Assembly: GCA_028583605.1 (NCBI GenBank)
Contig: CM053331.1
Span: forward strand, 37,215,783 to 37,279,782
Length of the DNA: 64,000 nucleotides
Direction: 5' to 3'
Origin: Dastarcus helophoroides
Taxonomy: Eukaryota; Arthropoda; Insecta; Coleoptera; Bothrideridae
A program made the translations under genes and the position numbers. The notes under the pieces are model-generated. The model was not told the DNA's origin. It saw only the letters and a program-made list of their open reading frames with translations, and ran no database searches. This document shows, one piece after another, positions 45,010 to 57,700 of the stretch; the stretch's first letter is position 1; each line of letters starts with the position of its first letter.

Positions 45010-45840
45010 AAATTTCGACTCTTTGAAAACTTGACTATTTTTTTGAAAAGTTGGAACTTTTTTAAAAATTTTATTTATACATTTTTTTAAACATTTTCAA
45101 TGAAATCTTCAATTTGAAAGAAAATATTCCTTTTAAACTCGAATTATTGAAAATTTCGACCTTTTGCAAAATTTTACCTTTTCAAAATTTCAACTTTTTT
45201 GATAATTACGAATTTTTCGATAATTTTGAGTTTTCTCCAATATTCAAAAAATTCAGCTTCCTTGAAAATTTAATAAAAAACTGTAATTTATTTTACATGT
45301 CGATATTTTTCCAAAAATTCGTATTTCATTCACTTTCCCAAAATTTTTGAAAATGTCGACCATTTTAAAAATTGAAAATTTTTTTCGAAATCCTTATTTT
45401 CTTTGCAAAATTTAACTTTCTATGAAAATTTCAAAATTTTTTAAAATTTGACTTTTTTTTTAAATTCCACTTTTCTGATAACTTAAGCTTTATTTTTTAA
45501 AAGTGGTAATGTTTTTGTTTTTAAATTTACATTTTGTTGAGAAAATTTTTGAAATAACACTCGAATTTAAAAAATTAATATCAAAAATTTCTATTTTTAA
45601 AATTGTGGAAACTTTTGAAACAAATTTCAAAAAAAAAACTTGCATTTTATGTACAAATAAATTGCCAAAATTTTGAATTTTAATCACAAAAAATTGGCTT
45701 CAAGCTGGAATATTTAATTTCTGAAATTTCCCTGGAATTTCAAAATTATTAGAAAAAACTTAAATTAGAGCAGTAAATTGTTAATGAATTTTTTTTAAAC
45801 ATTTTGATTCATTTTAATTTCGAAATTTTGTGACTCTTCT

Positions 45841-46734
45841 CAGTGGCGGCTGGTCTTAAAGAGCGCAAGAGCGCGCGCTCCTCGTGAAATGAGCGATCTA
45901 TTCTTTTTTGTTTAATGTAAAAGACTTTGATTTATCACAATTTTAAACACAAAATAATGACATACTAATTAACTAATAATACTTGTGAATGACTTGGAAT
46001 AAAATACCCCAACGTTTGATTCCGTTATACATATTAAATATTATAAGGGAATTTAAATAAGTTGGTGCGCGCACAAATATGCACCTAGCGAGGGTGCCGT
46101 GCGATGCCTATCTACGGTCTTCACGGGATGCGGAGAAATAAACTACAGAACACCACGTTAAAGCTAGCCCGGGGTACGCCGCTCCGCGCATGTGCGATAT
46201 TGCCAAATGGTAAGTACGAGTCAGAGTTTGGAGTGTGTATTTACGTTTATGATGCTAAATGTGTAGGTCCCGGCTGATCTGATTGCGATTGTTAATTGTG
46301 CCGCTTCCAGGCCTAACTGCCAATAGTACCTCTATTCACAAAGAGATAGCACTTCCCAATCTAGGGTCTAATTATTCATTTATAGATTAGGATTTAAACA
46401 ATTTTGATGAGAAAGTAATGAAGACTTTATTTCTTTAAAAGATCGTAGAGCGAATTTTGTTTTAAAAAATATCTTTTTTGTGTTTTTGTAGAGTTTAATT
46501 AGAACTTTGTAATAAAATATATTTTATTTTCAAATGCAGTTTTCATGAAATGGAGATTATAAGATGGTAATTAAATTTAATTCGTAAAAATACTATTAAA
46601 TATCACACCTTTTGTGTCACTTTTGTTTCTCTTAAATTTAATATCTTGCTATGACACTGGATTCACCTAAACTCTTAACTACTAATATTTCTACATCTGC
46701 GCACCCCCTGTCAAAAAGTCACCAGCCGCCACTG
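45841..46734. mobile_element. Nested hAT-like non-autonomous element
   Basis: 894 bp with ends CAGTGGCGGCTGGT and its complement, flanked by a perfect 8 bp duplication ACTCTTCT (45,833-45,840 and 46,735-46,742). It shares terminal sequence with the surrounding 5.25 kb element. 46,040-46,370 is G+C-richer but contains no long frame. Confidence 0.9.
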
Positions 46735-48891
46735 ACTCTTCTTGAAATGTTGACTCTTTTTCTAAAAAATTTCAATAATTCCCACTTTAAAGGTCGAAGT
46801 TATAAGAATATTTTTAACAATTAATTTATTTCAAAAAAAATTTGTTTTCTTTAATTTCGAAAATGTTATTTTTTTTTGAATAATGTTTACAAATAAGAAA
46901 TTTCAACTATTTCTAGAAATATGATCTACTTTCTCTTGAAATTTTGAGACTTTAATCTTTAATTTCGGTCTTTTTTTTATCGAAATTAGAATTTTAAAAT
47001 CGAACTTGAAAAGTTCAAGAATAAATTTAACATTTCTAGAAAAATTGGAAATTCCGTTTCAGAATTGTCTTTGGTCTTAAAGTAGTAGTAATTTTTTAGA
47101 GAAATATCAAATTGTAAATAAGGTTGAAGTTTACAAGGTCCATTTTTTCTTGAAATTTCAACATTTTTCCCAAAGTTTTCTTATTTTTATGCAGATTTGA
47201 AGTTTATTTTCCCTAAATTTATACTTAACAATTTCCAGTTTCTTATCAAAATTACAAAATAAAACGAACTTTAAAATATTAAAATTTATTAAATTAATAT
47301 TAAATTTACTAATTTAATTTATTAAAAACTTTTAAGTTTTCAAAACAAATTTGAGATAAATCAAAATTTCTACAGGAAAAAATATTTTAAAGACAAAATC
47401 TCCAGAAAAAGTCAAAATTTGTAAAAAAAAATCTTTGTACAAAATGTTTAGAGGAAAACACAAATTTTATAGGAAAAAAAATCAAAATTTCTTAGAGAAA
47501 AAATCAATTAGAGAAAAAATCAAAATTTTTTAGAGAAAAAATCAAAATTTGAAAAAACAAATTAATATATCTTTACAAATAAGTCGAAATATTTTGTTTT
47601 TCCCAAAATGTTGAAATTTTTATAAAGCTTTCAGGGCTTTTTCCAAACATTTTTGTCAAAACTACGAAATAAAATAAACTTTAAAATATCAAAGTGTCGT
47701 GAAAAAAACTTGACATTTTTAAAGCAAATTAGAGGAACATAAAACAAAATCTGGATAAGTCGGAATTTCTAGAAGAAATTTTAAGAACAACACTTTTAGG
47801 AAAAATGGAAATTTCGAGAAAATTTCTTTTTATAAAATATTTAGGAAACATGGAAACTTTGCAAAAAAATCAAAATTTCCTCAAAAAATCGAAATATCTG
47901 AAAAAAACTTAAACATTTCATACCAAATGAGATTTGAGGTAAAGGCTCGAACTTATTTTTTAGAGAAATAGTAAAATGCGAGATGAGTTGGATTTAGATT
48001 TTTCTTGAAATTGTAGTTATTTTCTCAAAATGTTGACATTTTCAAAGAAATTTGGGTTTTTTTCTTAACATTTCAATTCCTGCTCGAAATATTGATTTCT
48101 TTCTTAATACTTTTACAAAAATTAGTTTTTAAAAATGTGATTTTGATCAAAATTAAAAATAAAATATGTTTTTAAATATTGTAACTTCGTGATAGAAATC
48201 TAAAATTTCTATAAAAAGAAATCAGAGAAAGTTTAAAATTTCTACAAAAAATTGTGTAATGAAACGTGTTCAAAAAATTCTGAGAAACAAACTCGTAAGC
48301 GAAATTGGGGATGCTGCAGTTCCACAGTGCTTATACACCAGCCGCCACTGTTTACAATAATAGAAACAATTTAATAATTTGTTTAAAACTTTTAGTGTTT
48401 TCTAAATCTTTAAAGCTACATTTTAGGAAAAAAGTTAAAAATGATAAATATTAATTTGAAATTTCATCTTTTTTGTCAAAGTTTCAACTTTTCTTCGAAC
48501 TGTAAACTTTGTAATTTCGAAATTAGGACTTCAAATTCGATTTTTTGCCAGAAAATTTCGAGTTGTCGTTTCAAATTCGATTTTAAAATGTTGAACTTGT
48601 TGGAATTTTGACTTTAGTCCCAAAGTTACGACTTTGTTTTTAACATTTCATTTTTAAAGCAAAAAAAATGGGAATTCCCGTTTTAAATTTGAAGCTCTGA
48701 AAAAAGTTGAAATTATTGAAAAATATTTGAAAAACTTCTAAAAATATCTCTAAGATTTTTTCGAAGTTTTCATTTTATATTTTGAAGTTAGGGTTGAATG
48801 GAATGTAAAACATTTGGGCTTTAATCTCGACATTTTCATTTTAGTTTCGATTTTAAACTTCAATTCCAATTTTTTTTAACTTTGTGAACTG

Positions 48892-48897
48892 TTTATT
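48892..48897 (-). terminator. Poly(A) signal of the small secreted-peptide gene
   Basis: AATAAA on the - strand, 162 bases after the stop codon of the 51-codon frame at 49,059-49,214. Confidence 0.55.
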
Positions 48898-49058
48898 GCA
48901 CATTAAACTAATTTAGTTGTTCCGAGCTACGCATTTTAAGATGCCCTTTACTATTTACTACAAGCACTTAATCATCACTTTAATAACTCACTTTGAATGT
49001 GTCGCGCAATTTTTTTCTAAATCTTTGAAAAATGTAAAGAAGATATTGACCACTGATG

Positions 49059-49214
49059 TTATTTGTTATTTCCATTCACTAACTTAAATAGGTAATTGGT
49101 AATTAATGAAGCGACGTTTACCGTTTCTGGATTCCCAACAGGAAGATTAGTCACTTGGTTAAACACTACCAAAATTAGTATTATAATCAAATGCAAACAT
49201 TTCGTTAAAATCAT
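49059..49214 (-). CDS. Small secreted peptide, 51 residues, family unknown
   Basis: The frame starts at an ATG 47 bases after a predicted transcription start. Residues 1-20 form a classic signal peptide: MILTKC, a run of Leu/Ile/Val, then polar residues; cleavage is likely near residue 20-26. The remaining ~27 residues (containing NPETVNVASLITNYLFKL) could form one amphipathic helix and have no Cys. TATA box, initiator, 5' leader, frame and AATAAA all lie within about 400 bp with no intron needed. A GT in GAAACGGTAAACG could act as a donor, so this might be only the first exon of a longer gene. I do not recognise the mature sequence. Confidence 0.55.
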   Translation of the reverse strand: MILTKCLHLIIILILVVFNQVTNLPVGNPETVNVASLITNYLFKLVNGNNK

Positions 49215-49257
49215 GATTGTAATAATATCGTTCTTAAAATGCACTTGACGCTCGTGC

Positions 49258-49295
49258 AACTGAACCGTGCACTTGTTAACGGTCATATTTATATA
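49258..49295 (-). promoter_or_regulatory. Core promoter: TATA box and initiator
   Basis: On the - strand TATATAAAT begins at 49,295 and the arthropod-type initiator TCAGTTG begins at 49,263. The A of TCAGT (49,261) lies 32 bases from the first T of TATAAA, the standard spacing. It precedes the small secreted-peptide frame. Confidence 0.6.
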
Positions 49296-49298
49296 TTC

Positions 49299-51534
49299 AT
49301 TAATTTAAACGTATGAAGCTTTAGTGACTAAATTTAAAGACCTAGATTGTCCGTTACGATTCATTCAAGAATTACCCTCTAACCTACTTTTAGACGGAAA
49401 ATTTATGTCAATAACAAATTAAAAATAACATTGAAAAATCTATTAAAATATTATTCGACTGGCTTTGCCCTTAATTGAATAAAAAAGCAAATCATTCGAC
49501 TAGTATCCATTGAAAAAGTTGCCCTTGATGAAACTGGGGGTGTCCACATTTCATCAGATCCCAACTGGGGGAATAATTAAAAAAAATCGTCACACACTTT
49601 CATGCTTCAACCCCATTAACAGGGCAAATTAAAGAGGTATCCGTATTTTCCAAAATCTCACTGAAAAATAAATAAAAAAAGCAGATAATGTACCATAAAT
49701 TTGACCTTTCTTTTTTTTTAATTCCAACTTTAAAGTCAAAGTCGCGGAAGATCGTTTTCTAATGAAAAATAAATAAAAAAAGCAGATAATGTACCATAAA
49801 TTTCACCTTTCTTTTTTTTTAATTCCAACTTTAAAGTCAAAGTCGCGGAAGATCGTTTTCTAATGAAAAATAAATAAAAAAAGCAGATAATGTACCATAA
49901 ATTTGACCTTTCTTTTTTTTTAATTCCAACTTTAAAGTCAAAGTCGCGGAAGATTGTTTTCTAATTTCTTAATTTTTTTTCAAAATGTTGATACTCATGT
50001 TCGAAGAGATTTCTATTTTTATCGAATATAAAGTCGAAATCTCCAGCTTGAGGTTAACGCTGACATTTTGAGATTAATGTCATTTTCAAAACTTTAAAAT
50101 TAACTCGAAATTTTAAAATTAATTCGACATTGTAAAATTTATTCGAATTTTCCACATTTAAACAGCATTAAAAATATTTAAATTTCATTGAAGTTTACTC
50201 TTTCTTAATGTTATTAAACACTATTTTATTATTAAAGATTCCAGTTCCAGATTCACGCCATTTCAAATTAAAATTTTAATTATTCTTACTTTTGTCAAAT
50301 TTTCGAATTTAATCTCGAAATTTGTCTTCAAACATTTTAATATTTTGCAACCGAAGTTACTGAGTTAAATCTGAAATGTTTAACTATTTTGGCGATAAAA
50401 AGTAAAAATTTCCAGTTCAAATAAAAGATCTGAGAAAGAATTAAAATTTCAAGAGAACTATTAAACTTATTCGAAAACATTTCGAATTTGCATTTGAAAT
50501 TTCAAACAAGTTTCGTATTCAAAGTTCAAGTTTGAAAACAATCCAAACCTTTAAAAAATGGCAGTTTGGGCTCTCAATGAATTTAAATTGGCGCGTCTGG
50601 ATTGACTTTTCTTGACACAAGACGTTTGTCTTGTATCTAAAAAAGTCAATCCAGACGCGCCAATCTAAATTCAAATATAACGCAGCTTAACATTAACTTT
50701 AGAGTCAACATTTCTAGATTAAAACCGAAAAAGTTATCAAATAAATTAGAAATAACGCCTCCACTAACTGATTAACGTCAAACTAGGCTTATCAACTGTC
50801 GTATTTAAATTTACAGGAAATTAGCGCATAAAAATTGTGTTAAATAATTTTACGAAACAGTAATAATTAAAAGTAACATTATATCACTGAGAAACATTTT
50901 TTTCTCAATTATTGAGGAACATATATTCACATAAAACTTTCTGTTGTCATTGGAAAAGTTGACGACTGAAAAAACTCTTCAACTTTAAATTTAAAAATGT
51001 ATTATTCTTCCATTCATTACGTAATATAAAATATTTAGGACTGAAAACGGGCTTTTTTTAAATATGGAGATTTATTTACAAACACGGATTTCCGCTATAT
51101 AGCATTCTTCGAGTTTAAGGTAGATAGCATTTATCTAATCGAAAAAAAACGAAAAATCCCCAAAATACGCGACACTTGATAAAAATAGAGAGATCTGGCA
51201 ACGTTATATTCGACTTTCTAATTGATCCCCGTAGTTATGATACTTTTAGGGGAATTAATCGCTGTCAGTTGGCGCTACCGTTGTCGAACCTGTCTATGTT
51301 TGTAGGTGACGTATTTGGCATTGGTGCGCGACAGGGACAACTTGATTACAGAAAAAACGTCGTCAATGGCCGCTAAATAAATATAAATGTGTATTTTCTA
51401 GGATATTTTCAGACAAGTATGAGCTAAAACTGATCGCAATTGATTTAGTGTGGTTTATTATTGTTAAAAGAACACCTATGTGCGGTGCGCATCCGGTTTT
51501 TTCGACGCATTGACCCTCGTTATTATCTAATAAG
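49299..51534. other. Intergenic region between divergent genes
   Basis: Contains a three-copy repeat of about 101 bp at 49,661-49,964 (unit starts GAAAAATAAATAAAAAAAGC) and degenerate AT-rich DNA. A hairpin follows with 31 bp arms at 50,580-50,610 and 50,641-50,671 (core GGCGCGTCTGGATTGACTTT). 51,180-51,530 is less AT-rich and probably holds the promoter and an untranslated first exon of the CDYL-like gene; a plausible donor is AATAAG-GTAATT at 51,535. Confidence 0.5.
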
Positions 51535-51754
51535 GTAATTTGGTTTGTTGATTTTTACAGTGACAACAGTAAACTAGGCTCTCTCTGCCTTTTTATTTAC
51601 TAGTTAAAGCGTTCTGTAACAGTATTTGGTGTTTAATATGCTGTTAGTGTTATAGCAGTATCACTTAATCAGTTCGTTTTGTAGAGATTTTTATGGTAAT
51701 AAATTATAACCCCACTTTTTTTACGATATATTGTACTTTATTGTAGCTACCGCA

Positions 51755-54700
51755 ATGGATAATTCCATGGATTTTACATCGGATTCTATTATCGAACATC
51801 CGCAAGAGAATGTTCAACATGGAAACATTTTGAGCGGTTACGGAAATAGTGCTGTTAGTCAACATTACGAGACCACTGGTTACAATATTCAAATGAGCGA
51901 GAAAATGAATACAGATGAGGGATTTGTGCAGTACGACATGAGGGAAGAAATCTACATAAATGAGACCGCCGTTTATAGCGAAGAAACGTCACATAGTCAA
52001 GATCGGCTTATAATTAACGAGAACACAGACGGTGCCACTATAGCCGTAACGTTACCCGAAGTTTACACCACTTCTGTCGGGACTGTAGTTACTAGTTCTT
52101 CAGTGGAGAGTTGCCACGATCCACAAGCTGCCAGCGACACATATCAACACCAGGAAAGTTATGGTGAGTGCTTCCATATTTTTAGTGACTTCGATTATTA
52201 ATTGGGGCCCTACGAGAGAGTTATCCTTGTGATTTATAAACTGTTTAATTTTGTTGATAAAGTGAATTGAAAAACTCAACATTGGTCATACTAGCTTGAA
52301 ATTTAGGGGTTTATTTCACAAATAGTCCAATAGATGGCGCCACCATCAAATTTGTATTATTTTTGATTACAATTTATAAACGTTAACCAAATCGAAACAG
52401 ATTGTTTTCTTACATGTTCTCCAACGTTTCTTGCTATATTACGTTACGTTTCTACAAATCATTTTTCTTTAAACTGATTCGCAGAAATTGCAATTTTTAA
52501 AAAATGCAAGAGAAGTTGGATATGTTGCTCTTTTTTACTTTTTGTGTTAGAAATTAAACTCTAAATTAACGTCTTTTTTTCAAAATTTCGAATTTGAAAT
52601 CAAATTTAATTGCAAAATTTCGAAATCGAGTGACGAAGTGTCAGTATTAAAGTTTAAATTAACAGAAACATCGTAATCCCAAATTTAAACTGAAAATTTG
52701 AAAACCAAGTGCAGATTAAATTGTAAATAAATCAAATTTCTAAAAACAGGAAAAATGGTAGATTTTGTTTCGCTTTCGATTTTTCTCCTTTCTCAAATTT
52801 TTGACTTTAAATTGGAAATTTTGATTTTAAAATTGAATTATCAACTTTAAAATTGAATTATCAACTTTAAAATTGAATTATCAACTTTAAAATTAAAAAC
52901 GAAGGCGATGTTTGAAAAAAAAGCCAAATTTCTAAAACGTAAGCAAGAAAAATGAGTTATCATTTTCAATTTTTTTATATTTCAATTTGAGTTACTATCT
53001 CTCTCAAAAGTTTGATTTTACATTGGACATTTCGATTTAAAGTTGAAGTTAAAAAATAGTAATTACAAGTTTAAACCTGAGGTTGTTAAAAATCGTTGTA
53101 ATTGAAATACGATTTGAACGAAGTCGTGATTTTGGGAAAAATTCAAATTTAGTAATTTTTTAAATGTTGCTTTCATGTATTTATTTTTTGTAGAAACCAT
53201 CGTGGAAAAAACAACAAATGATTTATCCACAACGGAGGATGAAGCTCCACCAGCGGATCCAGTATCCGAGCCACATGAAATACCACCAAATGAGTTCGTC
53301 GCTGCAAATGAAATTAAAGAGGTAGCCGATAAGACAATAATTGATTACAAACAAGAACAATCGGATAAAACTGCGGAAGACCTCCAAGAAATCGAGTCGC
53401 AGGGTGAAGTTATGGAAACTTTGGTCTCCGATGAAAGTCATCCTCGTTCACAACAGAAAACCGACTTAAGTGATTCTTCCGAACTCAATGCGAGCACCGA
53501 AGACAGTTTTGGCAACGCCAGAGTTGTGGAATCCGAGGAAATTGTAGCTGACACTGTCGTGGATCAAGAGACTTGTTATCCCATCGAAGAGGTAACAGTG
53601 AAAAAAAGTGAGTCTTATTATCCCATTGAAGAGGTAACAGTGAAGGAATTGGGGCCAAATGAAATTATTGAAAGCAACGAGGGGACTATTGAATATACAG
53701 TTGTTGAGGAAGAGGATCCTCCAAAGGAGCAAGAGGAGGAGGAAGTGCACCAAACAGTTGTGGTGATACGGGAAGAAGATGTTGAATCGGAAGCTGACAA
53801 TAGTTCAGAATGCGTTATAACCATTGAAGAGGTCGGAGAGGATGATGTAAACAAGGAGTATACGCCGAAGAAAAAGGGCCGTAGGCCGAAGAATGAACTA
53901 CCTCTTCATCTTCTGGGGCATAACATCGAGAAACCTTCGTGTGATGTACCAAACGGGAAACCTGTTCCAAAGCCCAGATTGGGTGTTAAGGTAAAAATTT
54001 GACGCTTTTGTTATCAGAATTGGATTGTCATTTGACTGCTTCTATGATTATCATTGTAGGGTCTGGGCGCCCCCTAGTACACCTAGTATTTAATTAGAGG
54101 GCCCCCAAGGATTTGATTCGATCCTATATGTTATATTAATTCATATATTTTATATAATTAGTATAAATTTAATATAATTAGTATATTTAATTATACAGGT
54201 ACCATATCGCAATCTAACAAGCCAAATAGTGTCCAGACAGGAATTACAGAATGAAATTGTGGAAAGAGCAAGACAGAAGCAAATAATTTCTGCATCGAGT
54301 ATGCCCGGTGATATCCTCTTTGCTCGAAAGTTAACCCAAAGGTTAGCGAAAAAAATATCTCCTCTTCCGATTCCCACGGCCATGTCCACGCTATCCAATA
54401 ATAACACGGAAGAAAAGAAAGAAGATGACAACAAATTAGACATATCGATTAAATACAAAAACAAGACTCAAAACATTGATAACAATTCAGATCTTATAGC
54501 AATTCTGGAAGGAGATGGGGCGGTAGAAGACACGGATTTGGCTAATGCCTCCCCAAAAACCAAATCCGAGGAGACTGAAGATGCCGAGAAGACTATGAGG
54601 GAGTTGGAACGGGAGATTGCGCTGAAGCAATTAGAGGAGCTGCCCATGCTTTCCAGTTCGAAACCAAGGACTGAGAGTAAATATGTTAGCGATGAGAAGA

Positions 54701-57700
54701 AACCTAAAATAAAAGAGGAAGTGTCCAAAGCTAAAGCCACCCCATCAGTTCATAAACTTGTTGAGAGCCCCACTCCAACTAAAGCAAGTGAGTAACTAAT
54801 ACAGTAAATGATTTTCTGCTTAATTAGCTTGTAAATTAACCCGTTGGGTGTATCATGATTTTGTATTTTGCTATTAGTATTTTACTCGAGAGATTTTGAC
54901 TTTGCTTCGAAAATTTTCATACTTGGAAAATTTCTACTTAGAAAACTTTCAATTTTATCTTCAAATTTTGAAATCTTCAAATTTTGAAAGCTTCAAAAAC
55001 AATCAGTTTCCTATTTAAATTAAAAGTTTGAGAAAACAAATTACCAGAAAATGGGTTTCCAAAATTTGATTTTACTTTGGAAATTTTAGCTTTTCTGGGG
55101 AGATTTCTTCACATAGAAAAATTTGACTTATATCCAAATTTTAATTGACATCCAAATTTCAGTTTTAAATTTAACATCTGAAAGAGGCTAAAATTTTAAG
55201 TTGAAACTGAAGAATATTGTTAGAAAAAAACTTCAATTTCAAACTTACCAAACAAAATCTTTTATTTCATTGAACTTCAAGTTGAACTTTCGATTTTTTA
55301 CCTTTTTCCCTGAAATTCAATATTTTGAGAAAAAAATTATCTTACTTTTTGCCATCTGTACTGTTAGCTTTTCCTGTATTAATAGTGGATGAAATTTGAG
55401 GCAAATGTTTCCTTCTTAACGAGAAGCACTGCATAGTGTTTTCCCTTTTCTCTCTTTTTACTTTTTTTTTTTGATTTATACATCTATTCGATTAACATCT
55501 CCGAAATATCCGCAGGTAAGGTTCCAGAAGAGGTTGAGCCTCAGCTGAAGCCGTCAATGGTCCTTAAAACCTACACGAGAAAACGCAAATCCGAAGACAT
55601 TCCAATGGACAACCCCAAGAAGCCGGTCATCGAAAGCCCCCCTCCTGAACTAAAAAACGAAGTGCTGATCACCTCGCCAGTGTACGTCACGAAAAGCTCG
55701 CGCGTGATCAAAAAGAAAATCATCTGGGACCCCGACGAGATACCATCGCCGAAAAACTACGTCAGGAGTTCCTTATCGAAGATAGATCTCCCATCAACAT
55801 CAAAAACCTCCACTCCGAAGCCAGTCGAGAAAAAGAATTCCACAGAAAGAAAGAGTTCCAACGAAAAGGAAAAAAAGTCTATCGAGAAGAAAACTTCCAT
55901 CGAAAAAGAGAAAAAACAGACGCTTGACAAAGAGAAGAAACCAACCAGTGACAGAGAGAAGAAACCAACTAGTGACAAAGTTGAGAAAAAGTCCGATAAA
56001 CCGGAGAAGGGGACCGATAAACCGGAGAAGGGGTCCGATAAACTGGAGAAAGAAAGGTCGGACAAATCGGAGAAGGATAAGTCCGGTAAACCGGAGAGGG
56101 AAAGGGAGAAAATCCCCGAGTTGAAACCCACCCCTGAACATAAAGAGAAATTGATGGACAAACCAAAAGAGAAAAAGGTGATTCCCAAGAAGAACCTCAG
56201 TCCTAAGAAGGGAAAGCGACTTTCGGAAATCGACAAGCTCCTTATGGACGAAGGCGCGGTAAATATGATATACGACGTGAAAAACACAGAGGACAAAATC
56301 AAAAAGAAAGTTAAAAACGTGATATCGTTAGATAAAGCCCAACGGGAGCTAATGAGTAAGACGAATGAAATTAAAAACGATCTACAACTAAATACTAGCG
56401 AACTCACCAAGTCTCTCCGAAAGAAGGAAGGTGTGCCCCCGCCTGTGCTCAAAAAGGAAGTGCCGGCGCCCGTTTTAAGAAAAAAATCGAAAGATTCGAT
56501 AGTGAGCCACAGTCCTCCGGCATCGCCATCGTTTTCTTACGCCGAGGCGTCCAGGATTATTCGAAGGCACTCTAGCAGTTCGTTTTCTAGCGCCGACGAA
56601 TTAAGCGATGATCACGGGGGGAAGCCTGTTCGAAAAAAGTCGTTATCTGAGTCGCCAAAGAAGAAGATTAAGAAAGATCACGAGAAGAAGGTTACCAAAG
56701 AGGAGAGGAAACAGAACGAGGGCGACTCCGTTGAGCATTTCAAAAGCCCCGAGGAGGATAAGGGCGATGCCAGGGAGTCTGTTAATGTGAATAAGTCTTT
56801 TGTGGTGACGAAGAAAAATAAGCATACTTGCATTGATTTGAATTATAACGGGACTGAAGGACATTTTACTGTTCAGGTGAGGGTTCTTAATTTCCAAAAA
56901 TTGATATAAGTAAATAAGGTTTAATATAAATAATATTTGAATTAATGTCATTATTAAACTATTCTCTGCTTTGATATACAGATTTTGTCCTCTGAAACCA
57001 AGAAATATTAAAAAAAAAACAAAAGTAGTTGCTCTAACGCGTTTTGATAGCCAAACTATCATCTTTAGGGAGATACTGAGCAACTGTTTTTTAATCTTCG
57101 TTTCAGGGGACAAGTTTTTGACGATAACCAAGGATCAGTCCTTTCCTTTAAAATTCTCTTGTTTGAATAGAGGACTTGCTCTCCATATCCAAACGAACCA
57201 GAATTTATAAAAATAAATCCAACTGATACTAAAATTTTGAGAAAAAAATCTAAATCTTGACGGAATTTGAGAAAAGTTGTCATTTAAAATATCTGATTTT
57301 TTCTAAAAAAAGGCAAAATTTACTAAATAATCAAAATTTCAGGAAGAAGTCGAAATTTCTTAATGAATCCTAAAATAAATGTAGTTTCTTTGGGAATTTT
57401 CAATTCTCAAACATTGAGCTTAAGACTTGTTTATTTTTGTACTCAATTTTTCCCATTCTTTCAGATGCTGAAGGATCTAACTCATTGCCTACGGGATCTT
57501 GGTAAAAGTAAGGATTGCAATGTGGTGTCAATTATTTCAAGTGCATCGGAATACTGCCTCGGTCTAGACTACAAGGGTCTAGTTGAAAGTAACGAAGATT
57601 TGCGTAAAAAACGCGCAACGGAACTTTCCACCTGTGTTAGGTAACTTCTTAGGTCCTAAATTGCATGAGAGAGTTTTTGATAACAAATATTACTCGAGAA

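Larger units (their letters stand above)
43097..48350. mobile_element. Large hAT-like element (5.25 kb), no transposase seen
   Basis: Left end CAGTGGCGGCTCGTAGCC; right end is the complement of CAGTGGCGGCTGGTGTATAA. The 8 bp TTTACAAT is duplicated perfectly at 43,089-43,096 and 48,351-48,358. Ends and 8 bp duplication fit the hAT superfamily. The interior is mostly degenerate TTTCGA-type sequence with no transposase, plus a nested smaller relative (45,841-46,734) and two hammerhead-bearing repeats. It is either a non-autonomous element swollen by later insertions, or two related ends that moved as a composite. Confidence 0.8.

Noticed and set aside
55757..56452. Long antisense frame (231 codons)
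   Set aside because: Shadow of the Lys/Glu/Ser-rich coding exon of the CDYL-like gene on the other strand.
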